From the NCBI GenBank assembly GCA_963817905.1, contig CAWFPS010000003.1, positions 372,001-436,000 on the forward strand: a stretch of DNA of 64,000 nt, written 5' to 3'. Shown here piece by piece: positions 42,049-50,967 of the stretch; the first letter of the stretch is position 1, and every line of letters begins with the position of its first letter. A model generated the notes under the pieces. That model had not been told where the DNA came from and searched no databases. It saw nothing but the letters and a program-made list of their open reading frames with translations. The stretch is from VRUE01 sp963817905 (lineage in GTDB: Bacteria; Actinomycetota; Thermoleophilia; Solirubrobacterales; 70-9). Both the position numbers and the translations under genes were made by a program.

Positions 42049-42930
42049 TTAGAGCTCGGGAACGTCGGCGCCGTGGGGGCTGAAGGGGAGGCGGTTGACT
42101 TCGGCCCAATTGGTGCAGCGCTGTTCCAGGGCCTCGGCGACGTTGCCGGCGTCCTGCCAGGTGGTCCAGATGAGGACGGTCGGGCCGGCGCCGGAGATCG
42201 TTGCGCCCAGGGCACCCAGGTCCCTGGCGCTGTCGACCAAGTCCATCGAGCGGGGATAGAGCTCGCGGCGGCGGTCCTGGTGGAGGCTGTCGGCGAGGCC
42301 GGCGGCGACGAGGTCGAGGTCTGCGGTCTGCAGGCCGAGGACGAGGCGGGATGCGGCCGAGACGTTGGCGACCGCCTCGGCGAGCGGGATCTCGGCCGGA
42401 ATCGCCTCGCGGGCGCGCTCGGTCGAAACCTCTTCGGCCGGAATCACGGCGATTCCCTCAAGGCCGCTCGGCGGGTCGAAGCGAGCTGCGCTCGGGGCAT
42501 TGCCCTCCCCCGCACCGCAGATCACGAAGCCACCGTAGATCGCCGCGGCGACGTTGTCGGGGTGGCCCTCGATCTCGGTCGCCTTGGCCAGCATCTCCTC
42601 CTTGGAGAGCGCCAGCTCGAAGAGGTGGTCGGCGGCGAAGAGGCCGGCGACGATCGCGGCGGCACTGGAGCCCAGCCCCCGCGCCAGCGGGATCTCGCTC
42701 TTCAGCCGAAATGCGATGCCGTCGGCCGGGTGCAGGGTCTCGAAGGCGCGCACGATCAGGTTGTCGCGGCCGGTCGAGACGTCGAGCCCGCCGGGATCGA
42801 GCGAGAACTCGCCTGTCTCCTCAACCTCGAGCTCGAGGAAGAGCGAGACCGCCGCGGCGAGCACGTCGTAGCCCGGTCCGAGGTTGGCCGAGGAGGCGGG
42901 GACGCGGACGAGCCGGCGGCGAACGGTCAC
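42049..42930 (-). CDS. thrB: homoserine kinase
   Basis: A 293-residue GHMP kinase. It opens with VRVPASSANLGPGYDVLAAA and has the ATP loop PLARGLGSSAAAIVAG and the motif NVAAAIYGGFVICG. It phosphorylates homoserine for threonine synthesis. The GTG start overlaps the thrC stop by 4 bases (GTGA). It is the last gene of the lysA-hom-thrC-thrB operon and is followed by hairpin D1. Confidence 0.95.
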   Translation of the reverse strand: MTVRRRLVRVPASSANLGPGYDVLAAAVSLFLELEVEETGEFSLDPGGLDVSTGRDNLIVRAFETLHPADGIAFRLKSEIPLARGLGSSAAAIVAGLFAADHLFELALSKEEMLAKATEIEGHPDNVAAAIYGGFVICGAGEGNAPSAARFDPPSGLEGIAVIPAEEVSTERAREAIPAEIPLAEAVANVSAASRLVLGLQTADLDLVAAGLADSLHQDRRRELYPRSMDLVDSARDLGALGATISGAGPTVLIWTTWQDAGNVAEALEQRCTNWAEVNRLPFSPHGADVPEL

Positions 42931-43964
42931 TCGAACACCGCGCGCTCCACCGCGCTGAGGTCGTTCTCGCAGTTGATCACGGCCGGCGCCTTGGAGAGCG
43001 CCGTGTCGGGGTCCTTGAGGCCGTGGCCGGTGAGGACGCAGACGACCGACTCGGGCGGGGGCTCTCCCTCGACCGTGGGCAGGCCGTGGGCCAGCAGGCC
43101 AGCGACCGAGGCCGCCGAGGCGGGCTCGCAGAAGACTCCCTCGCCAGCGGCGAGCCAGCGATAGGCGTCGAGGATCTGCTCGTCGGAGACGGCGGCGACG
43201 CGGCCGCGCGAGGCGGTGAAGGCCGACATCGCCTCCTCCCAGCGGGCCGGGTTGCCGATCCGGATCGCCGAGGCGACCGTCTCGGGGTTGGCCACCGGGG
43301 CGCCCTCGACCAGCGGCGCCGCTCCCTCGGCCTGAAAGCCGTAGAGGACCGGCGCCGTGCCGGCCTCCTGGAAGCCGCGCCAGTAGGCGGTGACGTTGCC
43401 GGCGTTGCCGACCGGGATCGCCAGCGCGCCCGGCGCCTCGCCGAGCTCCTCGATCACCTCGAAGGCCGCGGTCTTCTGGCCTTCGATCCGGTGCGGGTTG
43501 ACCGAGTTGACCAGCTCGATCGGGTGCTTGTCGGCGAGCTCGCGGACGATCCGCAATGCGTCGTCGAAGTTGCCCTGTAGGGCGACGACGCGGGCGCCGT
43601 GCATCAGCGCCTGGGCGAGCTTGCCGATCGCGATCTTGCCCTCGGGGACGATCACGGCGCCGCGCATGCCCGCCCGTGCGGCGTAGGCGGCAGCGCTGGC
43701 GGCGGTGTTGCCGGTCGAGGCGCAGATCACCGCCTCGGCGCCGCGGCCCTTGGCCCGCGAGACCGCGACGGTCATCCCCCGGTCCTTGAAGCTCCCCGTC
43801 GGGTTGGCGCCCTCGAACTTGAGGTAGGTGCGGACCCCGAGCCGCTCGGAGAGACGCGGCGCCTCGACCAGCGGGGTCGAGCCCTCGTTCAGGGTCACCA
43901 CCGGGTCGCCGGGCTCCAGTGAGAGGCGGTCCCGGTAGCGCTCGACCAGCGGGGCGGGGCTCAA
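42927..43964 (-). CDS. thrC: threonine synthase
   Basis: A 345-residue PLP enzyme converting phosphohomoserine to threonine. The PLP Lys is in GANPTGSFKDRGMTVA, with SAAAYAARAG and the Gly-rich phosphate loop IPVGNAGNVTAYWRGF. The TTG at 43964 was chosen: it overlaps the hom stop as TTGA and has GAGGAG upstream. A longer frame extends into hom without similarity. Confidence 0.95.
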   Translation of the reverse strand: MSPAPLVERYRDRLSLEPGDPVVTLNEGSTPLVEAPRLSERLGVRTYLKFEGANPTGSFKDRGMTVAVSRAKGRGAEAVICASTGNTAASAAAYAARAGMRGAVIVPEGKIAIGKLAQALMHGARVVALQGNFDDALRIVRELADKHPIELVNSVNPHRIEGQKTAAFEVIEELGEAPGALAIPVGNAGNVTAYWRGFQEAGTAPVLYGFQAEGAAPLVEGAPVANPETVASAIRIGNPARWEEAMSAFTASRGRVAAVSDEQILDAYRWLAAGEGVFCEPASAASVAGLLAHGLPTVEGEPPPESVVCVLTGHGLKDPDTALSKAPAVINCENDLSAVERAVFE

Positions 43965-45184
43965 ACGAACTCCTCTTCGATCACCCGGATCGCGCGCGGC
44001 GGCGAGCGCAGCACGTCGAGCCGGTCGATCGCCTCGAGCGCCGCGGCGAAGCGCGACTCTAGGCACTCGTGGATCACCATCACCAGCCGCGAGTCCTCGC
44101 CGGCGCCGCGCTGGACCACACTCTTCACCGAGACCTCTTTGTCGCCGAGCACCTGCGCCACCTGCGCCAGCACGCCGGGACGGTCGGCGACCTCGAGGTG
44201 GAGGTAGAAAGACGAGGTGACGTCAGAGACGATCGGCAGCCGCTCGCGGGTCTCGTGGACCGGGGCGTCGCCGCCGAGGATCGAGACGACGTCGCCGAGC
44301 ACGGCCGAGGCGGTCTGCACTCCCCCGGCCCCCGGTCCCGACATCGTCACCTCGGTGATCTCCGGCGCCTCGACCATCACCGCGTTGAACGGGCCCGCAA
44401 CCGGCGCCAGCGGGTGGCCGCCGTAGAGGAAGCAGGGGAAGACGCGGACGCTGATCCCGCCATCGATCCGCTCGGCGACGCCGAGCAGCTTCAAGGAGAG
44501 GCCGAGCTCTTTGGCGTAGGCGATGTCGTCGGGCTTGACCCCCTCGATCCCCTCGTAGGAGACCTCATCGAGAGTGACCGGCGTGTGGAAGGCGAGCCGG
44601 GCGAGAATCGCCATCTTTGCCGCGGCGTCGGCGCCGCCGACATCGGCGCTGGGATCGGCCTCGGCGTAGCCGAGCTCCTGCGCCCGCGCCAGCACCTCCT
44701 CATACGGGGCACCGCTGGCCGCCATCTCGGTGAGGATGAAGTTGGTGGTGCCGTTGACGATGCCGAAGACCTTGTCTATCTCGGTCGCCCCGAAGCTCTC
44801 CTGGATCACCCGCACGATCGGGATCACACCCGCCACCGCGGCCTCGAAGCGCAGCTGCACCCCGGCCTCGCGGGCGACGCCGAAGAGCTCCTCGCCATGC
44901 TGGGCAAGCAGCTGCTTGTTGGCGGTGACGACCGGGCGCTTGGCGCGCAGCGCCTCAAGCACGTAATCGCGGGCCGGGTCGGTGCCGCCGATCAGCTCGA
45001 CAATCAGGTCGGAGCGGTCGAGGATCTCGCCGAAATCGCCCTGCTCACGGGTGAGGACGCCGGAGATCTCCGGGCGCCGCCCCGTCGCCGCCTCGACCGC
45101 CGCGGCGCGCGCACCGAGCAGCTCGGCGAAGGCACCGCCGACCGTGCCGCGTCCCAGCAGCCCGATGCGAATCGGCTCAGCCAT
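43961..45184 (-). CDS. hom: homoserine dehydrogenase
   Basis: A 407-residue enzyme. The NAD(P) Rossmann motif is GLLGRGTVGGAFAELLG, the catalytic block VNGTTNFILTEM followed by AEADPSADVGGADAAAKMAI, and a C-terminal ACT domain (YLHLEVADRPGVLAQVAQVL) suggests threonine feedback control. It reduces aspartate semialdehyde to homoserine. It overlaps lysA by 8 bases. Confidence 0.96.
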   Translation of the reverse strand: MAEPIRIGLLGRGTVGGAFAELLGARAAAVEAATGRRPEISGVLTREQGDFGEILDRSDLIVELIGGTDPARDYVLEALRAKRPVVTANKQLLAQHGEELFGVAREAGVQLRFEAAVAGVIPIVRVIQESFGATEIDKVFGIVNGTTNFILTEMAASGAPYEEVLARAQELGYAEADPSADVGGADAAAKMAILARLAFHTPVTLDEVSYEGIEGVKPDDIAYAKELGLSLKLLGVAERIDGGISVRVFPCFLYGGHPLAPVAGPFNAVMVEAPEITEVTMSGPGAGGVQTASAVLGDVVSILGGDAPVHETRERLPIVSDVTSSFYLHLEVADRPGVLAQVAQVLGDKEVSVKSVVQRGAGEDSRLVMVIHECLESRFAAALEAIDRLDVLRSPPRAIRVIEEEFV

Positions 45185-46487
45185 CTACGTCGCGGGAGGT
45201 GAGGTCGTCGTAGGTCTCGCGGCGGACGACCACGCGCGCCTCGCCGTCGCGGCAGAAGATCACCGGCGGCCGCGGCACGCCGTTGTAGTTGCTCGCCATC
45301 GCGTAGCCGTAGGCGCCGGTAGCCGGAGTGACCAGGACGTCGCCGACCGCGGGGGCGGCGAGCTTGGCGTCGCGGACGACGATGTCGCCGGACTCGCAGT
45401 GCATGCCGGCGATCGTCGCCAGGCTCTGCGCAGGCTCGGCGGCGCGGTCGGCGATCAGGGCCTCGTAGCGGGAGCCGTAGAGCATCGGCCGCATGTTGTC
45501 GGACATGCCACCGTCGACCGCGACGTAGGTGCGCACGCCGGGGATCTCCTTCACCGTGCCGACCCGGTAGGCGGTGATGCCGGCGTTGCCAACCAGCGAA
45601 CGCCCCGGCTCGATCAGGATCCGCACTCCCTCGCCGAAGACCTCGGCGACGCCGCGCACCTTGACCTCGACGTAGGCGTCGATCGACGGTGGCTCGTCCT
45701 CTGCCGTGTAGGCGATGCCGAGCCCGCCGCCGACGTTGACGACCTCACACCAATCTCCGGCCAGCTCGCCGAGCGCCCGGATCGCCAGCGTGTATGGCTC
45801 GAGCTCGAAGATCTGCGAGCCGATGTGGGCATGCAGCCCCCTCAGGTTGAGCACGTCGGAGGCGAGGACGCGCTCGATCGCGCGCGCGGCCAGGCCGTCC
45901 TCGAGCCCGAAGCCGAACTTGGAGTCGAGCTGGCCGGTCTGCACGTAGTCGTGGGTCGAGGGCTTGATCCCAGGCGTCACTCGGATCAGCACATCCTGGG
46001 GACCGTCGAGCAGGCGCTCGCAACGCTCGATCTCATCGAAGGAGTCGAGGATCAGGTGGCCGACCCCGGCGCGAGCGGCGAAGAGGACCTCCTCGTCGCT
46101 CTTGTTGTTGCCGTGCATGTGGATGCGGGCCGGGTCGAAGCCCGCCCGCAGGGCCATGTGCAGCTCGCCGCCGGAGGCCACATCGACGGAGAGCCCCTCC
46201 CCGGCGAAGAGCCGGTAGGCGGCGGTGCAGGGCAGCGACTTGCTGGCGAAGAGAACCTCGTGATCGACGCCGTGGCGCTCGAAGGCGGCGCGGTAGGCGC
46301 GGGCGCGGGCGCGGATCTCCTCCTCGGCGTAGAGGTAGGCCGGGGTGCCGAACTCCTCGGCCAACTCGACCACGTCGCAGCCGGCGATCTCGAGGTGGCC
46401 GCGCTCGTTGACCCGGCTACCCCCCGGGTAGACCAGGGAGCCCTCGATCGGGTCGGCCACCGCGCCTGCCTGTCCAGGTTCCGCCAT
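45177..46487 (-). CDS. lysA: diaminopimelate decarboxylase
   Basis: A 436-residue fold-III PLP decarboxylase. The PLP Lys lies in EVLFASKSLPCTAAY, the substrate/PLP blocks are GLHAHIGSQIF and VNVGGGLGIAY, and the partner Cys is in GMHCESGDIVV. It makes L-lysine from meso-diaminopimelate. It is the first gene of the operon, so lysine and threonine branches are expressed together. Length and starts are normal for the family. Confidence 0.96.
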   Translation of the reverse strand: MAEPGQAGAVADPIEGSLVYPGGSRVNERGHLEIAGCDVVELAEEFGTPAYLYAEEEIRARARAYRAAFERHGVDHEVLFASKSLPCTAAYRLFAGEGLSVDVASGGELHMALRAGFDPARIHMHGNNKSDEEVLFAARAGVGHLILDSFDEIERCERLLDGPQDVLIRVTPGIKPSTHDYVQTGQLDSKFGFGLEDGLAARAIERVLASDVLNLRGLHAHIGSQIFELEPYTLAIRALGELAGDWCEVVNVGGGLGIAYTAEDEPPSIDAYVEVKVRGVAEVFGEGVRILIEPGRSLVGNAGITAYRVGTVKEIPGVRTYVAVDGGMSDNMRPMLYGSRYEALIADRAAEPAQSLATIAGMHCESGDIVVRDAKLAAPAVGDVLVTPATGAYGYAMASNYNGVPRPPVIFCRDGEARVVVRRETYDDLTSRDVDG

Positions 46488-46523
46488 AGGCGGGCATTGT
46501 GACGGTTGAGTGGCGAGCGGCGG

Positions 46524-47210
46524 TTAGTGGCCGCCGGGGAGCAGGCCGCCGACCGTTTTCACGCTTTCGTCGACGGTTTTGCCTACGGGCGATTCGGGAC
46601 CGGCAACGCCATTGACGACTTCTTCGCTGACTTTGGTGACGCCGGTTCCGCCGACCACGCCGCCGGTCGCTTCGTCGACGCCTTTGACGGTTTCGTTGAC
46701 CGTCCCGGTGACCGCACCGGACGTCGACTGGCCGCTGCTACCGCTGGAACCGCCGCCGCTTTCCGAGGGGGTGGAACCGCCGCCGGATTTGCCGCCGCCG
46801 TTTCCTCCGGTCGAATTCGAGCCGACCGAGCCACCCCCGGACGCCGGGCTCGACCCCGGCGATTGGGCGGCCGGCGCGCCCGAAGGCGGCGCGGGTACCG
46901 CGATTCCCGCCTCGCCTCCCTGAGCCTGGGACTTGCCGTTGCCCGCGTTGCCCGACCGGCCGCCGGCACTCCCTGCCGTCGCCGCGGCTCCGCTGCCCGC
47001 GCTGCCCTGGGTCGGTTGGACACCGCCGGCGGTGCCGGGACTGTTCGGGGTGCTCGCAGGGTTGTCGCTCCCACCGAGGCCGATCCCGGCCAGGGGCCAG
47101 TCCCGCAGGGCCTGGAAGGAGACGAGGAGGACGAAGGCGACGATGGCAGCGGCGACCAGTGCGGTCCCTGAGACCGCTCCAGCGAGATAGGTATGAGCCT
47201 GCCTGATCAT
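46524..47210 (-). CDS. membrane-anchored Gly/Ser-rich protein
   Basis: A 228-residue protein with one N-terminal membrane segment (about residues 12-32, AVSGTALVAAAIVAFVLLVS). A long low-complexity Gly/Ser/Ala/Pro tail follows, and a C-terminal region (TGTVNETVKGVDEATGGVVG) that may bind something or be structural. No motif is recognised. It could be a cell-surface or wall-associated protein. It lies upstream of the lysA operon on the same strand. Confidence 0.6.
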   Translation of the reverse strand: MIRQAHTYLAGAVSGTALVAAAIVAFVLLVSFQALRDWPLAGIGLGGSDNPASTPNSPGTAGGVQPTQGSAGSGAAATAGSAGGRSGNAGNGKSQAQGGEAGIAVPAPPSGAPAAQSPGSSPASGGGSVGSNSTGGNGGGKSGGGSTPSESGGGSSGSSGQSTSGAVTGTVNETVKGVDEATGGVVGGTGVTKVSEEVVNGVAGPESPVGKTVDESVKTVGGLLPGGH

Positions 47211-47309
47211 CCAGGTCGCCTCCTACCCAGGGTCGCAGGGGCCAAGCCCGCCGGTCTACCTAATAATTGGATTTCCTAGGAAGTACTGAGTAGCGCGAGG
47301 GGGCCCGCG

Positions 47310-48509
47310 CTACAGGTAGGCCATCGGGTCGGTCACTTCGCCGTCGATGCGGACCTCGAAGTGCAGGTGGGGGCCGAAGCAGTAGCCGGTGCAGTCGCTG
47401 TAGCCGATCGCCTGGCCCTGGGAGACCCCCTGGCCAGCCGAGACGGCGAAGGTCTCCTGGTGGGCGTAGCAGGTGGAGAGCCCGCCGCCGTGGTCGATGC
47501 AGGTGTAGTTGCCGTAGCCGCCGCTGCTCGACTCGGGCTCGGTGAAGATCACGGTGCCGTCGGCGGCGGCGCGGATCGGGGTGCCGCTGGGCACGGCGAT
47601 GTCGATCCCCGGGTGGTACTCGTAGCTGCCGTTGATCGTCCGCGAGCCGAAGCCGGAGACGACCGGGCCGTCGACCGGCCAGATCAGGCCACTGCCACTG
47701 CCCGGCCGGATCGGCCCGAGAGGCAGCGGCGCCGAGCCGTAGCCGGCCAGCCGGGCGGCGATCTTCGCCTGGATCTTTGCCACCGAGCCATCGAGCTCCT
47801 CTTCGTGCTTGCGGATCTTCTTCAGGGCGGCGACCCGCGCTCCGCGTGCCGCGACCAGTGCCGACTGGCGCTGCTGGACGGCGGCGCGGGCGCTCGCCAG
47901 CGCCTGCTCTTCGGCGGCGATCGAGTCGCGCGCCGCCTCGATCCGGTCCTTGACTGTGCGCAGGCGGGTGACGGTGCGCCTGACCTGGTCGCGCAGGTCG
48001 CGCACCCGGCCGACGATCGCTTCGTCGTTGCCGCGGATGCGGTTGAGGTATTCGGTGCGGTTGACGAGGTCGTCATAGCCGTTGGCACCGACGATCACGC
48101 TGAGCACGTCCGGCGAACCGGTCTCATAGATCGCGACCAGCCGGTCGCGCAGCGAGACCAATGCCCGCTTCAGGTGCGCCCGCATCTTCGCCAGGCGGTC
48201 CTTGGCCACGCCAAGCTCCGCTTCGGCCCGGTTGAGTTCGGCCTGCTTGGCATTGAGGCGGACCTTGACCGCGGCCTCTTTACCGCGGAAGCCGGCCACC
48301 TCCGCGGTCAGGCGGTCGATGCGATCGCCGTAATGGGAGATCGTCGTGGTCAGCACACCGGTGCGTTCGCGCACCTCCGAAAGCTTCGCTTCCTTGGCGT
48401 CGAGCTTCGATTCGAGGTCTTCGGCGGGAGCGGAGGCGGCTGCGAGCAGCACGACCAGCGCCGCCGCGGCGGCGAGCAGAGCCGCCAGGGCAAGGCGAGT
48501 CTTGGGCAT
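47310..48509 (-). CDS. M23 peptidase with coiled coil (EnvC-like)
   Basis: A 399-residue secreted protein: N-terminal signal (residues 5-28), a long coiled coil to about residue 250 (KEAKLSEVRERTGVL and similar repeats), and a C-terminal LytM/M23 domain. The zinc motifs are HPGIDIAVPSG and HLHFEVRIDG, so the domain is probably active. Such proteins cut peptidoglycan cross-bridges or activate amidases in division. Cys residues near the end (SDCTGYCFGP) could form a disulfide. Confidence 0.9.
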   Translation of the reverse strand: MPKTRLALAALLAAAAALVVLLAAASAPAEDLESKLDAKEAKLSEVRERTGVLTTTISHYGDRIDRLTAEVAGFRGKEAAVKVRLNAKQAELNRAEAELGVAKDRLAKMRAHLKRALVSLRDRLVAIYETGSPDVLSVIVGANGYDDLVNRTEYLNRIRGNDEAIVGRVRDLRDQVRRTVTRLRTVKDRIEAARDSIAAEEQALASARAAVQQRQSALVAARGARVAALKKIRKHEEELDGSVAKIQAKIAARLAGYGSAPLPLGPIRPGSGSGLIWPVDGPVVSGFGSRTINGSYEYHPGIDIAVPSGTPIRAAADGTVIFTEPESSSGGYGNYTCIDHGGGLSTCYAHQETFAVSAGQGVSQGQAIGYSDCTGYCFGPHLHFEVRIDGEVTDPMAYL

Positions 48510-48578
48510 CGCGGGCGAGGCTAGAGGAGTCCAGATATCGCCACTTGCAGGGGATTAGTCCTGCAACCGGGCTTGCGC

Positions 48579-49502
48579 TCAGGCCTGCGGCGGGGCGTTC
48601 TCGACATGCAGCAGGCCCGCCGGGACCTCGTCCTCCATCTGCAGCGTGGTGTGGTCGATGCCGAAACGCTCGCGCAGCAGCAGCTCGATCCGCCGCCGCA
48701 CCAGGTCGCGATCGCACTCGGCGCTGACGACGACGTGGGCGGCGAGCGCGCCGAATCCCGAGGTCACGGTCCAGATGTGCAGGTCGTGGACGGAGCGAAC
48801 CCCCTCCTCCTCGCAGATCGCGGCGCCCGCCGCGTCGACGTCGACCCCGGCCGGGGCGGCCTCCATCAAAACGCCAACCGGCTCGGCGATCAGGCGCCAG
48901 GAGGAGAGCAGGATCAGGACCGAGATCAACAGGCTGACCAGCGGGTCGACGATCTCCGACCCGCCGGCGAGGACGACGACACCGGCGAGGATGACGCCGA
49001 TCGAGCCGAGCGCGTCGGCGGCGGAGTGCCGCAGCACCCCCTCCAGGTTGACGTCGGAGCGCTCGCCGCGAGCGAGGACAAGGGTTGCGGCGACGTTGCC
49101 GGCGAGCCCGAGCAGGCCGAGGCCGAGCACGCCTCCCGCGTCGATATGCGGCGGGTCGCCCAACCGCCCGATCGCCGCATAGGCAACCGCGAGCGCAACG
49201 ACGACGAGCAGCAACCCGTTGACCAGCGCCGCCAGAATCTCCGAGCGCTGGTAGCCAAAGGTCATCCGCCCACCGGCCGGACGCGCGGCCAGAGCGGCAG
49301 CGAACAGCGCCAGCCCGATCGAGCCGACATCGGAGAGCACATGCCCGGCATCGGCCAGCACGGCAAGCGACCCGGTGAGAACACCCCCCACCGCCTCAGC
49401 AACCAGCATCGCCCCATTGATCCCAAGCGCAACCCACATCCGCCGCCGGCTATCCCCACGGCGGGCGTTCAGATCGTGCGAATGACCGTGCAAGTGCACC
49501 AA
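48579..49502 (-). CDS. cation diffusion facilitator (Zn/Co exporter)
   Basis: A 307-residue CDF transporter. A His-rich N-terminus (MVHLHGHSHDLN) is followed by about six membrane helices. Metal ligands are visible in SLAVLADAGHVLSDVG and EGVLRHSAADALGSIGVI, with a cytosolic C-terminal domain (SVHDLHIWTVTSGFGALAAH). It exports zinc, cobalt or another divalent metal in exchange for protons. The metal cannot be fixed by sequence. Confidence 0.93.
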   Translation of the reverse strand: MVHLHGHSHDLNARRGDSRRRMWVALGINGAMLVAEAVGGVLTGSLAVLADAGHVLSDVGSIGLALFAAALAARPAGGRMTFGYQRSEILAALVNGLLLVVVALAVAYAAIGRLGDPPHIDAGGVLGLGLLGLAGNVAATLVLARGERSDVNLEGVLRHSAADALGSIGVILAGVVVLAGGSEIVDPLVSLLISVLILLSSWRLIAEPVGVLMEAAPAGVDVDAAGAAICEEEGVRSVHDLHIWTVTSGFGALAAHVVVSAECDRDLVRRRIELLLRERFGIDHTTLQMEDEVPAGLLHVENAPPQA

Positions 49503-49520
49503 CCAAGCCTAGCCACGGGC

Positions 49521-49565
49521 CGACGGGCCGATACGTCAAGGCAAACTTGACGTATCGGCCCGTCG
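49521..49565. repeat. hairpin repeat D2
   Basis: A perfect 20-bp inverted repeat, CGACGGGCCGATACGTCAAG (49521-49540) with its complement at 49546-49565, around the loop GCAAA. The inner part GGGCCGATACGTCAAGGCA is shared with D1. It lies 19 bases beyond the stop of the acyl-CoA dehydrogenase gene at 49585, like D1 after thrB. Confidence 0.85.
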
Positions 49566-49584
49566 AGCCGTCTTTTGGCTGGGA

Positions 49585-50853
49585 TTAGGCGGGGACGGGC
49601 TCTTTGGCCGTCTCCGCCATGGCCTGCTCGGCGACTTCGGCGGCGTAACCAAGCCGCTCGGCGTATTCACGAGCCTGCATGCGCGAGATCACCATCCGCT
49701 GGATCTCGGCCGTGCCCTCGAACAGCTGGTAGATCTTGGCGTCGCGAAACCACTTCTCCAGCGGACAATCCGTGCTCCAGGCGTAGGGGCCGACCAGGTC
49801 CATCAGGGTGGTCGTGGCCCACATCGTCACGTCGCCAGCCTTGAGCTTTGACATCGAGCCCTGGCCGCCGCGCATCGGGATCCCGTTGCGCCCCATCCAG
49901 GCGGCGCGCTGGACAAGCAGGCGCGCGGCCTCGATCTCCGTCGCCACGTCGGCGAGGGCCTGCTGGATGCGCTGCTCGCCGAGCGCTGGCTTGCCGCCCT
50001 CGGTCTGGCCGTCGAGGTACTCGAGGGTCCACTCGTAGGAGGCCTGGGCGATGCCCAGGGCCGAGGCGCCGACCAGCGGCCGGGTCATCTCGAAGGTCGC
50101 CAGGGCATCGGCGCCGCGCGACTTCTTGCCTTCGCGGCCGCGCTGCAGCTTGCGCTCCAACTTCTCCTCGCCTCCGAGCAGGTTCTCGACCGGGATGCGG
50201 CAGTCCTCGAGCACGATCTCCGCCGTGTGCGAGGCACGGATGCCGAGCTTGGACTCCTTCTTGCCCTGGGTCAAACCCGGCGTGTCCTTGCCGACCACAA
50301 AGGAGGCCTGGCCGCGGGTGCCCAGCGCCGGGTCGACGGTGGCGACGACGACGTGGACGTCGGCGATACCGCCGTTGGTGATGAAGACCTTGGTCCCGTT
50401 GAGGACCCACTCGTCGCCGTCGCGCTTGGCGGTCGTCTTCAGACTCTTCACATCGGAGCCAGCCTGCGGCTCGGTGACCGCGTAGGCGCCGAGCTTGATT
50501 TCCTCACCGCTGCCGAAGCACTCGGGGACCCACTGGGCGATCTGCTCGGGGGTGCCGGAGGAGGCGATGCCGGCCGCCGCGAGGCCGGAACCGGAGATCG
50601 CCAGCGCGGTGCCGGCGCAGCCCCAGTGGAACTCCTCGGCCGAGATCACCTGCATCTGGCCCTGCTCGTCAGCAGCGGAGCGCTGGATGCTCTCGAGGCC
50701 GCCGAATCCCTGCACCCGCGCCTCTCTAATGACGTCCCAGGGGGTGCTCTCCTCTTCGTCGTGCTTGCGGGCGGCGGGCCTGATCACCTCGCGGGCGAAA
50801 GTCCGGCAGCGCTCCTTGTACTCCTGCTGCTCGTCGGTCAGTGCGAAATCCAT
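49585..50853 (-). CDS. acyl-CoA dehydrogenase
   Basis: A 422-residue FAD-dependent dehydrogenase (MDFALTDEQQEYKERCRTFA, later LGAYAVTEPQAGSDVKSL and KVFITNGG). The C-terminal half has an insert rich in Lys, ERKLQRGREGKKSRGADALA, not seen in the standard form. It would oxidise acyl-CoA to enoyl-CoA and feed electrons to ETF. It stands alone with an operator-like palindrome 37-58 bases upstream that recurs before the thiolase gene. Confidence 0.93.
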   Translation of the reverse strand: MDFALTDEQQEYKERCRTFAREVIRPAARKHDEEESTPWDVIREARVQGFGGLESIQRSAADEQGQMQVISAEEFHWGCAGTALAISGSGLAAAGIASSGTPEQIAQWVPECFGSGEEIKLGAYAVTEPQAGSDVKSLKTTAKRDGDEWVLNGTKVFITNGGIADVHVVVATVDPALGTRGQASFVVGKDTPGLTQGKKESKLGIRASHTAEIVLEDCRIPVENLLGGEEKLERKLQRGREGKKSRGADALATFEMTRPLVGASALGIAQASYEWTLEYLDGQTEGGKPALGEQRIQQALADVATEIEAARLLVQRAAWMGRNGIPMRGGQGSMSKLKAGDVTMWATTTLMDLVGPYAWSTDCPLEKWFRDAKIYQLFEGTAEIQRMVISRMQAREYAERLGYAAEVAEQAMAETAKEPVPA

Positions 50854-50890
50854 GGGTCCCTTCTTGGTCGGCGGTGATCCGAAGTCGGTT

Positions 50891-50911
50891 GATTGACTGG
50901 TCAGTCAACCA
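50891..50911. promoter_or_regulatory. operator-like palindrome (copy 1)
   Basis: The inverted repeat TTGACTG-GT-CAGTCAA (50893-50908) lies 40 bases before the acyl-CoA dehydrogenase start, in the divergent gap to the CWB2 gene. The same 21 bases, starting GATTGACTG and ending TCAACCA, recur exactly at 58766 before the thiolase gene. A symmetric 7-2-7 site at fatty-acid genes suits a TetR-family regulator such as FadR. Confidence 0.65.
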
Positions 50912-50967
50912 GTCCCCCGAAGACTAGCTGACCAGCCAGCCACCGCTCCGCCTGTACCGTTCCCGCC

